Positions 1 through 8,797 of a stretch of DNA of 64,000 nt are shown piece after piece. This DNA is from Pelagimonas sp. Lineage in GTDB: Bacteria > Pseudomonadota > Alphaproteobacteria > Rhodobacterales > Rhodobacteraceae. A program made the translations under genes and the position numbers. Every line of letters begins with the position of its first letter. The stretch's first letter is position 1. The stretch covers positions 62,001-126,000 of the forward strand of contig JAOARX010000016.1 of assembly GCA_025210345.1 (NCBI GenBank), read 5' to 3'. The notes below the pieces were generated by a model. The model was given only the letters and a program-made list of their open reading frames with translations, did not search any database and was not told the origin of the DNA.

Positions 1-234
1 GCCGCGCGCCGTTTCCCACGCTTTGTGGTCTTGTCCCTGACTGCCCCGCGCGCAGTTTTGGCACAGCGGCTGGCGGCGCGTGGGCGCGAAAAGATCGAAG
101 ACATCACCCAACGCCTGTCGCGTGCGTCATTTGAGGTTCCAAAGGGGTTGCCGGTTGTCGAAGTCGCCAATGACGGGCCGCTGGATCAGACCGTGGCACG
201 CATTCGTGAGCGGCTTCAGGCAGAGAGGGCGTAG
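1..234 (+). CDS. phnN: Ribose 1,5-bisphosphate phosphokinase PhnN, C-terminal part
   Basis: The open frame runs in from the window edge and ends at a TAG, so only about 77 C-terminal residues are seen. The segment has the guanylate-kinase-like lid (RLAARGREKIEDITQRL) and the closing helix typical of PhnN. PhnN phosphorylates ribose 1,5-bisphosphate to PRPP, the last step of the C-P lyase phosphonate route. The assignment also rests on the neighbouring phnM and DUF1045 genes. Its end overlaps the end of the convergent DUF1045 gene by 19 bases. The ATP-binding P-loop would lie upstream of the window and cannot be checked. Confidence 0.75.
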   Translation, partial: AARRFPRFVVLSLTAPRAVLAQRLAARGREKIEDITQRLSRASFEVPKGLPVVEVANDGPLDQTVARIRERLQAERA

Positions 235-902
235 CGGTGCAATTCGTGGAACATGCCTTGCTCATCCTCACCGCACAGCGTGAGCGCGTCGATGACAAAG
301 GGGCTTGGCAAGAGCGGTGTCAGCACGGGGGCCAAGGCGGCCTGGACCGCGATGGTCTGGGCCTTGGGCAGTTTCCCGGTCAGCGTGAGGTGGAACTTGA
401 ACTGTTCCATCACATAGGGATAGCCCCATTGCAACAGCAGCTCATCTTGACGCGGGCTCAGATTGGCGGCGCGGCGTCGTTCAAGATCCGCTGCGCTCAA
501 GGGGGCCCGATAGGCATCCAGCCCTTCAACGGTGCGCGCCGCCAAATCGCTCAGGGCCTGCGTTTCCCCGGTGGGCGTCAAAGCCAGAAACCGGCCCAGA
601 CGCGTCAGCGCGAGACCGTCCAACCGGACCGGAGACTGCGCTGCGCAAAAGGATTTGAACGCAGATTTCAACGCGTCGAAATCCTGCCCGTCTGCCAACC
701 GAAACGGGGGTTTCACGGTGCCGTGCAGCCCGTATTTGCGCGGCGTTGTCGTCAACTCATGCGCTGGCGCGGGCAGCCCGATGACATGTGGCGCATCGGG
801 GCGTTCGCCGGTGGCGGCGTTCCAGCCCAGCCAAGCCGCAGCAAACTCAGTCAACGGCCCTTGGGGCAATGTGAAATAGATCGCATATCTGGAGAATGTC
901 AT
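216..902 (-). CDS. DUF1045 family protein of phosphonate metabolism
   Basis: A 228-residue protein starting MTFSRYAIYFTLP. It matches the DUF1045 family that is often found inside phn clusters and belongs to the 2H phosphoesterase-like group. Two H-x-T/L-type motifs are visible: HGTVKPPF near residue 60 and FHLTLTGKL near residue 168. These are the paired motifs expected of a 2H phosphodiesterase, so action on a cyclic ribose phosphate intermediate is plausible but inferred. The frame stays open about 150 codons further upstream, but that part lies over phnM, so the start at 902 is preferred. It is transcribed against both phnN and phnM. Confidence 0.8.
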   Translation of the reverse strand: MTFSRYAIYFTLPQGPLTEFAAAWLGWNAATGERPDAPHVIGLPAPAHELTTTPRKYGLHGTVKPPFRLADGQDFDALKSAFKSFCAAQSPVRLDGLALTRLGRFLALTPTGETQALSDLAARTVEGLDAYRAPLSAADLERRRAANLSPRQDELLLQWGYPYVMEQFKFHLTLTGKLPKAQTIAVQAALAPVLTPLLPSPFVIDALTLCGEDEQGMFHELHRYALSA

Positions 903-951
903 GACGTCCTCTCTTGTTAACTTGCCTATGATGGATGCGCGTAACGCGGTC

Positions 952-2094
952 ATGACAGGGCCTCTTGTCTTGGCAAATGCCACGCTGGTTCTGCCGGACG
1001 CAACCCTGCGCGGGTGGCTTCGTGTCGAAAACGGAGAGATTGCCGAGATCGGCACCGGGTGCGATGTCCCTGCGGGGGCCATTGATTGCGCGGGTGAATT
1101 TGTCGCGCCCGGTCTGATTGAACTGCACACGGACAATCTGGAACGGCACATCGAACCGCGCCCCGGGGTCGATTGGCCCCATGCCGCGGCCATCGTTGCC
1201 CATGATGCCGAGCTTGCGTCAACCGGGATCACAACCGTGTTCGACGCGCTGCGCGTGGGGTCCATCAATCGCGGCAAGGGGGGGTATTCCAAATACGCCC
1301 GTTCGGTTGCCTCTGAAATCCTGGACCTGCGGGCGCGCGATATGCTCAAGATCAGCCATTTTTTGCATCTGCGGGCCGAGGTCTGTTCAGAGACACTTGT
1401 GGAAGAGCTGGCCGAGTTTGGTCCAGAGGATCGCGTGGGGATCGTTTCCTTGATGGATCACACGCCCGGGCAACGACAGTTCCGGGATATCAAAAAGCTT
1501 GAGCAATACGTCAAATCCAAGCGCGGCATGTCGGACGCCGAGTTCGAAGATCATGTGCGCAATCTGATGATCCTGCGGCAGACCTATGGCGACCAGCACG
1601 AAGCCGCGACGGTCGCCGAAGCCGCGCGGTTCCAGGCAACACTGGCCAGCCATGATGACACGACAGCCGACCAGGTGGCCGTGTCGTCAGGTCATGGGAT
1701 CAAACTGGCCGAGTTTCCCACCACCGTCGAAGCGGCGCGGGCCTGTCATGAACATGGGATTGCGGTGATGATGGGGGCGCCGAACCTGATCCGGGGTGGG
1801 TCTCATTCGGGCAATGTCGCCGCCGAGGAACTGGCGAACATGGGGCATCTTGACATTGTTTCGTCTGACTATGTGCCTGCGGCGTTGCTGTTGGCGGCGG
1901 TCAAACTGGGTGAGATCTGGAACGACCTGCCGCGCGGGATACGGACGGTGACACAGACCCCGGCGCAATCCGTGGGCCTGAGCGATCGCGGCGTGCTTGA
2001 AGTTGGAAAACGTGCGGATCTCTTGCGTTTCCGGGTGGCGGAACACGTCCCGATGCTGCGCGGTGTGTGGTCGCGCGGCGTGCAAGTGGCCTAG
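952..2094 (+). CDS. phnM: Alpha-D-ribose 1-methylphosphonate 5-triphosphate diphosphatase
   Basis: A 380-residue amidohydrolase-fold protein. The family signature PGLIELHTDNLERH is near residue 60 and carries the first metal ligands. Further His and Asp ligands follow in SHDDTTADQV and the late SSDYVPAA segment. PhnM removes pyrophosphate from ribose methylphosphonate triphosphate before C-P lyase cleavage. ATG 952 is chosen because the product then begins MTGPLVLANATLV, the usual family start. In-frame ATGs at 901, 928 and 931 exist but would overlap or abut the divergent DUF1045 start, and no clear ribosome site separates them. Confidence 0.88.
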   Translation: MTGPLVLANATLVLPDATLRGWLRVENGEIAEIGTGCDVPAGAIDCAGEFVAPGLIELHTDNLERHIEPRPGVDWPHAAAIVAHDAELASTGITTVFDALRVGSINRGKGGYSKYARSVASEILDLRARDMLKISHFLHLRAEVCSETLVEELAEFGPEDRVGIVSLMDHTPGQRQFRDIKKLEQYVKSKRGMSDAEFEDHVRNLMILRQTYGDQHEAATVAEAARFQATLASHDDTTADQVAVSSGHGIKLAEFPTTVEAARACHEHGIAVMMGAPNLIRGGSHSGNVAAEELANMGHLDIVSSDYVPAALLLAAVKLGEIWNDLPRGIRTVTQTPAQSVGLSDRGVLEVGKRADLLRFRVAEHVPMLRGVWSRGVQVA

Positions 2095-2141
2095 GGTCAG
2101 GTGACCCTAGCTGAACGGGCGCTGGAGATGAACCCAGCGCC
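2091..2141. terminator. Tandem hairpins between convergent genes
   Basis: Two perfect inverted repeats stand side by side. The first is CTAGGGTC-AGGT-GACCCTAG at 2091-2110, which includes the phnM stop codon. The second is an 8-bp stem, GGCGCTGG/CCAGCGCC, at 2118-2141. They fill the gap between convergent phnM and the aminotransferase gene. Neither is followed by a clear T run, so termination in both directions is an inference from position. Confidence 0.5.
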
Positions 2142-2147
2142 GGTCCG

Positions 2148-3476
2148 TTAGCGCTCGGACGACATGCGTTCAAGCGCATGGCCCGCCGCGTCGATCGTGC
2201 GGTTGATGTCATCGGGTGTGTGGGCGATGCAGCTGAGATTGTGCAAGATCCGGTTGCCGGTGAAAAAGATCCCCTGATCGCGCATCAACTGTGAAAAACG
2301 CCCGTATTTCGCCAAATCCACCTGGCCGCAGAATTCCCGATAGCCGGTGATCTCATCGAGGTCGGTAAAGACCGGATGGAACATCGATCCAACGTTTTGC
2401 ACGCGCATGTTCTGCCCTGTATCTTTGGCAGCCTGGTTCAGGCGGTCGGTCACCTCTTGGCCGATGGCGTTGATCTTGGTCCAGCCGGCGTTGTTGTCGC
2501 GCGACATTTCCTCAAGCATGGTTTTCGCGGCATAGAGGCCAAGACGCGGGGCGTTGTGGCTGCCATAGTGCAGGACCTTGCCATATTCGATGCTTTCCAT
2601 GATGTGATCGGGCCCGGCGATGGCGGCCACCGGGAACCCCTGTCCCAGCGCCTTGCCATAGGTGACGATGTCGGGTTGCAGATCATACAGCTGGGCCGCG
2701 CCACCGGGGGCCACGCGGAACCCGGTCACCGTTTCATCCAGATAGAACAGAACATTATGGGCGCGGCACATCTCTTGGACCTGTTGCAGATAGCCGGGCT
2801 TGGGGGGGATCACCCCCATATTCGACATGGCCCCCTCCATCACCACGCAGGCAATTTCGTGGCCATGGATCTTCAACATCCGCTCAAGCGCATCGGCGTC
2901 GTTCCAGACACAGACCAGCGTGTCTTCCCAACTGCCGGGTGTCAGGCCAGAGCTGTCGGGGATGCGCACGGGGTCATTGGGATGGCCCAGCGTCGTCACC
3001 GGCTGAGGGTTGGAGCTGACCAGCAGTCCGTCGTACCAACCGTGATAATGCCCCTCGAATTTCAGCACCTTACGCTTGCCGGTGATGCCGCGCGCCATGC
3101 GCACCCCGGTCATGCAGGCCTCGGTGCCCGTGTTGGCAAAGCGCACCTTGTCCACATGCGGCAACATATTGACCATCAGCTCGGCGGTTTCGACTTCGAC
3201 CTCAAGCGCGGTTGCGAAATGGGTGCCGCCCGCGACCTTTTCCTGAACCACTTCGACGATCTTGGGGTGGGCATGCCCCAGCGGCAGACAGCCAAAAGAC
3301 AGCTGCCAGTCGATGTATTCATTGCCATCCACATCCCAAAGCCGGGATCCGCGCCCTTCGCGGATATAGGCGGGGTAGGGGTGATAGTTCAGCGGGCCGC
3401 GGCTGGCGGAGCTGCATCCTTCCACCAGAACCTCCATGGCGCGATCGAACAGGTGTTTTGAGTTTTCCGTTTTCAT
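2148..3476 (-). CDS. Class-III aminotransferase, glutamate-1-semialdehyde aminomutase-like
   Basis: A 442-residue fold-type I PLP enzyme resembling HemL. It has the N-terminal GNEYIDWQLSFGCLPLGHAHP motif, the phosphate-binding ANTGTEACMTG segment, the cofactor-ring Asp in LDETVTGFR and the Schiff-base Lys in TYGKALGQGFPVAA. The context argues against haem synthesis: it is followed after 16 bases by nothing haem-related and is preceded by a Rossmann-fold gene in the same unit, opposite an XRE-cupin regulator. I infer a catabolic aminotransferase or aminomutase of unknown substrate. ATG 3476 has GAGGA seven bases upstream; an in-frame ATG at 3491 is possible. Confidence 0.8.
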   Translation of the reverse strand: MKTENSKHLFDRAMEVLVEGCSSASRGPLNYHPYPAYIREGRGSRLWDVDGNEYIDWQLSFGCLPLGHAHPKIVEVVQEKVAGGTHFATALEVEVETAELMVNMLPHVDKVRFANTGTEACMTGVRMARGITGKRKVLKFEGHYHGWYDGLLVSSNPQPVTTLGHPNDPVRIPDSSGLTPGSWEDTLVCVWNDADALERMLKIHGHEIACVVMEGAMSNMGVIPPKPGYLQQVQEMCRAHNVLFYLDETVTGFRVAPGGAAQLYDLQPDIVTYGKALGQGFPVAAIAGPDHIMESIEYGKVLHYGSHNAPRLGLYAAKTMLEEMSRDNNAGWTKINAIGQEVTDRLNQAAKDTGQNMRVQNVGSMFHPVFTDLDEITGYREFCGQVDLAKYGRFSQLMRDQGIFFTGNRILHNLSCIAHTPDDINRTIDAAGHALERMSSER

Positions 3477-3492
3477 AATGTTCCTCGTCACA

Positions 3493-4566
3493 TCACCCCA
3501 GAATCCGCTGCATCAGGGTTTGGGCCTGCTGATGCGCGGTGTCCGGGGTCAGGGTTTCGGGCGCGTGCCCAAGAAAGTCGTGCAGCGCGTTGCGGGTGGT
3601 TTCCGAATAGATGAGGGTGCCATCATCCGTGATGTCCTCAATGCCATCCCAGGACAGGGACGCGTGATTGACAGCCTGTGCCTGTGACAGGGTCCATGCG
3701 TCGGGCAGAGCGATTTCAATCCCCTGTGTGCTGGCCAGCACGGGATAGCCGCCCAGATGTTTGCCAACCCCCGGAAGATGGGTCGCAACCGGCGTTTCCG
3801 AGGTCAGGGCGCGCAGGGCTTCGATCCCGGCAGAGGCGGTGACGCGGTTGAAATGCAGATCATAGGGGAATGGAAACGGGTCGCGCAGCACGCTGTTGGC
3901 CACATCGGTGACATCCTTGCCATGCACCGTTGCGCGTAACAGATGTGGGGGCAGTGTCTTAAACCGGGTGGCGTTCAGAACATAGTATTCGAAGGCGTGC
4001 TGGGCCACCAGTTGGATGCGCACATCCTGAGGGGAAACACCAAGCCGGTGCGCCACGTGCAGGCGGATCTTGGGGATGGGTTCTTGCACGTTGCCGATGC
4101 CACAATCGGGGCCATGGCCCGTCCGGTTCAGGACCGCATTGATGACATCGGGATACGACGCCCCGATCCAACAGGTTTTGCAATCAGCCCGCGCCATCTG
4201 ATCCCGCAACTGCGCCATCAGAGAAAGGTGCAGCGGGGTATAGGCGGCAAAGGGCAGATCAATGCCAAGTTGGTCCAGCCTCCACCAGGGCATCATGCTG
4301 GGGGCCGAAAAGAGATAATCAGGCGCAAGGTCGCGCAGCTGACGGGGGAAATCAGCTGAGGTGAAATCCAACGCCACGGCGCGAATATCGGGGAAATAGC
4401 CTTCGATCCCGGCACCGGTAATCGCATTGCCTGCGCGCTCTTGGGCTTTGGTCAGGCTGCGGCTGGCGACCAAAATGGTGTCGAACAGATCCGAGCGCGC
4501 GGCGGCCTCGAGCATGCAGGTGCCGAGTTCCCCCAAAGACAAGATCAACAGCGAAGGTTTGGTCAT
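3493..4566 (-). CDS. Rossmann-fold protein, putative NAD(P)-dependent oxidoreductase
   Basis: A 357-residue protein whose N-terminus LLILSLGELGTCML followed by ILVASRS fits a dinucleotide-binding beta-alpha-beta unit. The glycine pattern (LGELG) is abbreviated compared with GxGxxG. The rest resembles no family I can name with confidence. It may be distantly related to the malate/saccharopine dehydrogenase-like group. It lies 16 bases upstream of the HemL-like aminotransferase gene in the same direction, so the two are probably one operon. A role in processing the aminotransferase substrate or product is inferred from that linkage only. Confidence 0.6.
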   Translation of the reverse strand: MTKPSLLILSLGELGTCMLEAAARSDLFDTILVASRSLTKAQERAGNAITGAGIEGYFPDIRAVALDFTSADFPRQLRDLAPDYLFSAPSMMPWWRLDQLGIDLPFAAYTPLHLSLMAQLRDQMARADCKTCWIGASYPDVINAVLNRTGHGPDCGIGNVQEPIPKIRLHVAHRLGVSPQDVRIQLVAQHAFEYYVLNATRFKTLPPHLLRATVHGKDVTDVANSVLRDPFPFPYDLHFNRVTASAGIEALRALTSETPVATHLPGVGKHLGGYPVLASTQGIEIALPDAWTLSQAQAVNHASLSWDGIEDITDDGTLIYSETTRNALHDFLGHAPETLTPDTAHQQAQTLMQRILG

Positions 4567-4603
4567 GGCGCCCTCTATTGAGATTGGCCTCCAAGCTAGG
4601 ATC

Positions 4604-4619
4604 GTTTCATATGTGAAAC
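4604..4619. promoter_or_regulatory. Palindromic operator candidate
   Basis: GTTTCA-TATG-TGAAAC is a perfect 6-bp inverted repeat. It lies in the 138-base gap between the divergent Rossmann/aminotransferase operon and the XRE-cupin gene, 38 bases from the operon start. It is the best candidate binding site for the neighbouring regulator. Confidence 0.5.
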
Positions 4620-4704
4620 AAGTCCAAATTTTGAAAGCGAGAGATGACTCTGCGCGCCCTGCTTTCTATGTTGGGCAGAATACAAGGCCCAGGAAGGCGG
4701 GAAC

Positions 4705-5274
4705 ATGAGTGTGGATTTGTCGGCTAAGGCGCTGAAAATAGGGGATATCATACGGCGATTGCGCGCCGAGCGTGATATGTCCTTGACCGGGTTGGCGCAG
4801 CGGGCCGAGGTATCGAAATCGAACCTGTCCAAGATCGAAAACAACGCCATTTCACCGACCTTTGACACGATTGAACGCATCGCGCGTGGCCTTGGGGTGC
4901 GTCCCGGGGTGCTGCTATCAGATGACCGACCCGCCGCGCAGATCCTGTCGTTTTCGCGCGCGGGCGAAGGGGCGCAATCCGCGCGCGGGGATTATGGGTT
5001 CGAGTATCTGTTCCCCGATTTGCAAGACCGCCGGATGGTCCCCATCGTCACCGAAATCCACCCGTCCAAATCCCATGTGCCCGCACACCCGTCCAGCCAC
5101 GGCGGGGAAGAGTTCTTTTACGTGCTCGAAGGCAAGGTCGAGTTTGTAAGTGACGCACAGGTTCTGCGTGTGATGCACCCGGGGGATTCGGTTTACTTCA
5201 GCAGCGACGTGCAGCACCTCGTGCGCAATCCGACGGATCAGGTCGCGCGTGTCTTATGGGTCTGGCTGGGCTAG
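4705..5274 (+). CDS. XRE-family regulator with C-terminal cupin sensor
   Basis: A 189-residue protein. Residues 10-65 form an XRE helix-turn-helix (SLTGLAQRAEVSKSNLSKIE), and residues 110-185 form a cupin barrel with HPSSHGGEEFFYVLEG and a late PGDSVYFSSDVQH motif. Such proteins usually sense a small metabolite through the cupin and control a neighbouring catabolic operon. Here the target is likely the divergent aminotransferase and Rossmann pair. The start has AGGAAGGCGGGAAC just upstream. Its last four bases overlap the convergent folA stop. Confidence 0.85.
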   Translation: MSVDLSAKALKIGDIIRRLRAERDMSLTGLAQRAEVSKSNLSKIENNAISPTFDTIERIARGLGVRPGVLLSDDRPAAQILSFSRAGEGAQSARGDYGFEYLFPDLQDRRMVPIVTEIHPSKSHVPAHPSSHGGEEFFYVLEGKVEFVSDAQVLRVMHPGDSVYFSSDVQHLVRNPTDQVARVLWVWLG

Positions 5275-5765
5275 CCACCCGTCGCGGGTGTTCGGCGCAG
5301 GTACTCGACCAGATCGCATTTGGGATCGGCGGCCCGCAGCGGGGTTTCCTGCAGCGTGTCCCATTGGGATTGCTCAAACTCTGGGAAAAACGCATCGGCC
5401 TGGGCGATGTCCAGATCGACCTCGGTGATCAACATGCGCTGAGCGTGCGGCATGAGCGCCGCATAGATCGACTGACCGCCGATGCCGTAAATCCGGTGAT
5501 ACCCCTGCGCGCGGCACAGCGAAATGGCGTCTTCCACCGAACCACAGACATGTTCCGCCAGGTCGGGATTGCGCGACACGACAACATTTAGGCGCGATTT
5601 CAACGGCTTGACCGGCAGGCTTTCCCAGGTCTTGCGCCCCATGATCAACGCACCACCAAGGGTTTCGCGTTTGAACATGGCCAGATCTTCGGGGGCAAAC
5701 CACGGGATATCGTTGTCTTTGCCAATGGCGTGGTTGCGCGCGTGCGCCGCGATCAGTGTGATCAT
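5271..5765 (-). CDS. folA: Dihydrofolate reductase
   Basis: A 164-residue enzyme of normal length. It shows the family start [22 protein letters not shown], the loop GRKTWESLP, the NADPH-binding VVVSRNP segment and [12 protein letters not shown]. It reduces dihydrofolate to tetrahydrofolate with NADPH, regenerating the cofactor oxidised by thymidylate synthase. It overlaps the upstream thyA by four bases (ATGA), so the two are translationally coupled. Confidence 0.96.
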   Translation of the reverse strand: MITLIAAHARNHAIGKDNDIPWFAPEDLAMFKRETLGGALIMGRKTWESLPVKPLKSRLNVVVSRNPDLAEHVCGSVEDAISLCRAQGYHRIYGIGGQSIYAALMPHAQRMLITEVDLDIAQADAFFPEFEQSQWDTLQETPLRAADPKCDLVEYLRRTPATGG

Positions 5766-6553
5766 ACTGCCACCGGTGCCTTGATGCCCGGATGCGGGTC
5801 GTAGTCGTGGAATTGGAAATCCTCATATTTGAAATCAAACAGCGATGGCACATCGCGGGTGATTTCAAGCCGGGGCAGGGGGCGGGGATCGCGCGCAAGC
5901 TGGGTCGCGACCTGATCCATATGGTTCGAATAGATATGTGCATCACCGATGGAATGTACGAAATCTCCCGGTTCATAGCCGGTGACATGCGCCAGCATAT
6001 GCGCCAGCAGGGCATAAGAGGCGATGTTGAAAGGCACCCCAAGGAACATATCCGCAGATCTCTGATACAGCTGAAGATGGAGCTTGCCACCAAGGATGCG
6101 CACCTGCCACAGGGTGTGGCACGGTGGGAGCGCCATATCGGGCACCTCGCCGGGGTTCCAGGCCGAGACGATCAAGCGGCGGGAATCCGGGGTGTTCCTG
6201 ATCTGATCAAGCAGCGTCTCAATCTGGTCGACTTCGCCAGCTTTACAGGGAAAGTGTCGCCACTGATGGCCATAGACCGGCCCTAGATCACCCTTTTCAT
6301 CGGCCCATTCGTCCCAGATGCTCACCCCGTTTTCCTGTAGATACCGAATATTGGTCGAGCCGGACAGGAACCACAGCAGTTCATGGATGATTGAGCGCAG
6401 ATGCAGTTTCTTGGTGGTCACAAGCGGAAAACCCTGCGCCAGGGAATAGCGACTTTGCAGCCCGAAATACGATGTTGTGCCCGTTCCGGTCCGGTCCGTC
6501 GATGGGGTGCCTTGGTCCAGAACGGTGCGTAGGGCGTCATGATATTGCTGCAT
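5762..6553 (-). CDS. thyA: Thymidylate synthase
   Basis: A 263-residue ThyA of the normal short bacterial length. The nucleophile is Cys145 in LPPCHTLWQ, followed by the dUMP-binding [16 protein letters not shown]. The folate-site Arg and Trp segments ([11 protein letters not shown] near the start) are present. It methylates dUMP to dTMP using methylene-tetrahydrofolate. It is the first gene of a thyA-folA unit. An AGGGAGGC ribosome site lies directly upstream. Confidence 0.97.
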   Translation of the reverse strand: MQQYHDALRTVLDQGTPSTDRTGTGTTSYFGLQSRYSLAQGFPLVTTKKLHLRSIIHELLWFLSGSTNIRYLQENGVSIWDEWADEKGDLGPVYGHQWRHFPCKAGEVDQIETLLDQIRNTPDSRRLIVSAWNPGEVPDMALPPCHTLWQVRILGGKLHLQLYQRSADMFLGVPFNIASYALLAHMLAHVTGYEPGDFVHSIGDAHIYSNHMDQVATQLARDPRPLPRLEITRDVPSLFDFKYEDFQFHDYDPHPGIKAPVAV

Positions 6554-6605
6554 GGGGCCTCCCTTTTATGGCTTGATACCGGGCATCACAGCGCTGGTCT
6601 AGGGG

Positions 6606-7304
6606 TCACAATCGCTTGGCCAGGTCATCCGCCAGATAGGCCGCGAAATCGGGATTGGAGCCAAAAGGCGGCAGGCGCAGCCCCTGAAATCCGTTTGCAT
6701 CCAGTGCTTTGGGTAGATCCTCCAGAACGTGACCACGCTCGAGGGCAAAGAAGGGCAGGCAGATGCTTTGTGCGGGCAGGTGGTGCGCTGCATCTGCCAA
6801 AAACGGGCTTTGTTCGACAAATCCGACGCGGATTTCTGAAAAGGGAATCTGTGTGTGAAGCGCCTTGGCAAATTCCATGGTCACCTGTGCCGGGCGTGGG
6901 CTTCGACCGGATCCGTGCCCCGCCACAAAAAGAGTGGTGTCCCGTGCGCCCCAGTTTTGATCCTGCATCACGTTCCCGAGCCAGCGCGCGGTGAACGCCG
7001 GCAAGTCGGGGTTCAGGCCGAAAGGCGGGAGTATCCGGGCCGCATGAGTCCCAATCCGGTCCGGCAGCACCCGCGATGTGAAATACCCATCCGCCATGAA
7101 AATCGGCAGCACAATCGGCGTGTCGGCCTGTGCGAGCTCCTGCTCAAATACCCCCTTAGCGGCAAGCGTCACGCCGCGCACGCGGGCCCCGGGCAGATGG
7201 GGTTGGACCCGCCGAGCCAGGGCGCGGATCTGGGTTTCACCCGGGGTCGGGTCAGAGGGCTGGCCGTGGCTGACCAATAAAATCGTGGGTGTGTCGCGGG
7301 TCAT
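6606..7304 (-). CDS. CbiX/SirB-like chelatase family protein
   Basis: A 232-residue protein with two homologous halves, as in sirohydrochlorin cobalt/iron chelatases. The first half has ILLVSHGQP and PIFMADGYF. The second has VAGHGSGRSPRP and CLPFFALERGH. The metal-site His of each half is therefore present. The likely reaction is metal insertion into a tetrapyrrole, but no cobalamin or sirohaem gene is adjacent, so metal and substrate are unknown. It is probably transcribed alone, 52 bases upstream of thyA. Confidence 0.72.
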   Translation of the reverse strand: MTRDTPTILLVSHGQPSDPTPGETQIRALARRVQPHLPGARVRGVTLAAKGVFEQELAQADTPIVLPIFMADGYFTSRVLPDRIGTHAARILPPFGLNPDLPAFTARWLGNVMQDQNWGARDTTLFVAGHGSGRSPRPAQVTMEFAKALHTQIPFSEIRVGFVEQSPFLADAAHHLPAQSICLPFFALERGHVLEDLPKALDANGFQGLRLPPFGSNPDFAAYLADDLAKRL

Positions 7305-7457
7305 GCCGCGCAGTTAATCCGCAGCATTGGCGCCTGTCCATCACAGGTGAGGCACAAATGCGTCATCAACGGTGAACATCTGCCCAAGAATTGACTTTTC
7401 GCCCGAATTTGCCCATATTCGATCTCAATAATAACAGGCAAGACCTGAGGCAGTACA

Positions 7458-8267
7458 ATGATCCGCATAATTATCGCGCTTACCTTGGTAAGCGTTCTCG
7501 CTGCGTGTGAGGTGGGGGTGGAATCCGAAGGGACCCGTGGCTCGATTGAGGGCGGGACCTTGGAGAACACGCCCAACCAATTGAATTTCTCCCAAGCCGA
7601 CATGGAGTTTGACCCGGTGACAGGGCGTTTGGAGTTTCCGGTCGCGTCTGCGGCGCCCCAGTCCGACGTGATCGACGCACAGGCGCCCTTGGTGGTTCCG
7701 CGGGGGCATTATATGGCCGTGTTCCGCCACAGTCGCACCCCAGGTGGACGTTACGCCAGCTTTGGTCTTGGCGATTCTTCGGCCGGTGAGGCCGGGCGCA
7801 TGGGCTATGTCTTTTCGGGCGAATTTGTTCTGATGCGCGCGTTCAAAGACACCGCGCAGGGCGGGATCCCTATGCAATATGTTGCCCGCAGCGAACGGGC
7901 GCCTGTTTCGTTGACGGGTCTTGTTCCGGCGGGGCCGGTCGATGGGATCGTATTGCGCAACAGCTATCTGGAAGCGAATGGCATCCAGGCTCCGTGGCAG
8001 GCCGGACGCCCCTTGGTGGCACTGCCCGCGGATCGCGTGTCCTTTGACGAATGGGTGGTTCTTGACGCGGGACGCAGTGGCACGGCGCCGCAGTATCTGG
8101 GGGAATCGCGTAAATGGGCGCAGATGATCCAGGCCCCTATGGGGGTGCAAGCCGCTGGCATTGTGCTTGTTGACGACGAAGGGCCCATTGGGATTGATCC
8201 TGAGACGGGCGCCTATCTTGTTGTGCCCGGCTGGGACAGCAACGCGCGTCGGATCGCGTCCCGCTAG
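7458..8267 (+). CDS. Predicted lipoprotein of unknown function
   Basis: A 269-residue protein with a short signal peptide ending in a lipobox, LVSVLAAC, with lipidated Cys17. It should therefore be a lipoprotein on the periplasmic side. No catalytic motif is recognised. The body is rich in Gly, Pro and beta-prone stretches and ends PGWDSNARRIASR. A GAGG ribosome site precedes the ATG. Neighbours are unrelated housekeeping genes. Confidence 0.75.
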   Translation: MIRIIIALTLVSVLAACEVGVESEGTRGSIEGGTLENTPNQLNFSQADMEFDPVTGRLEFPVASAAPQSDVIDAQAPLVVPRGHYMAVFRHSRTPGGRYASFGLGDSSAGEAGRMGYVFSGEFVLMRAFKDTAQGGIPMQYVARSERAPVSLTGLVPAGPVDGIVLRNSYLEANGIQAPWQAGRPLVALPADRVSFDEWVVLDAGRSGTAPQYLGESRKWAQMIQAPMGVQAAGIVLVDDEGPIGIDPETGAYLVVPGWDSNARRIASR

Positions 8268-8368
8268 AGGGTTTCGCGCTTTTCTTCCCTGGGAATACGG
8301 TTGATGATGGCGCTGCCCGGGGCGAGGATCTTGGGCGGATTGCCATATTTCGCGGAAAGGGGCGCAGC

Positions 8369-8797
8369 ATGGGATTGAAATATCTGCACACGATGGTTCG
8401 GGTTAAGGATCTTGAGGCTTCGATCCGGTTCTTTGAGCTTCTGGGCCTGAAAGAGACGCGCAGAACCGACCACGAAGCTGGCCGTTTTACGCTGGTGTTT
8501 CTCGCGCCTGAGGGGCAAGAGGAATGCCCGGTTGAACTCACCTACAATTGGGATGGCGATGATGCGCTGCCCTCGGACAGTCGTCACTTTGGCCATCTGG
8601 CCTATGCGGTGGACGATATTTACGCCATGTGCCAGCATTTGATGGACAATGGGATCACGATCAACCGCCCGCCGCGCGACGGGCGCATGGCGTTTGTACG
8701 CAGCCCGGATAACATCTCGATTGAACTGCTTCAGGATGGCGCGGCAAAAGCGCCGGCCGAACCATGGGTGAGCATGGGCAATACGGGCCATTGGTAA
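8369..8797 (+). CDS. gloA: Glyoxalase I (lactoylglutathione lyase)
   Basis: A 142-residue VOC-fold protein. The four metal ligands expected for GloA are in place: His7 (YLHTMVRV), Glu56 (VELTYNW), His76 (HFGHLAY) and Glu119 (SIELLQ). It converts the hemithioacetal of methylglyoxal and glutathione to S-lactoylglutathione. The family's Ni/Co-type short bacterial form fits the length. The end overlaps the start of the DUF1194 gene. Confidence 0.93.
   Translation: MGLKYLHTMVRVKDLEASIRFFELLGLKETRRTDHEAGRFTLVFLAPEGQEECPVELTYNWDGDDALPSDSRHFGHLAYAVDDIYAMCQHLMDNGITINRPPRDGRMAFVRSPDNISIELLQDGAAKAPAEPWVSMGNTGHW

Noticed and set aside
902..1349. N-terminal extension of the DUF1045 frame
   Set aside because: The extra 149 codons lie over conserved phnM coding sequence and are not part of the family.
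2376..3461. 361-codon plus-strand frame over the aminotransferase gene
   Set aside because: Shadow of a conserved PLP enzyme on the other strand; the product has no recognisable fold.
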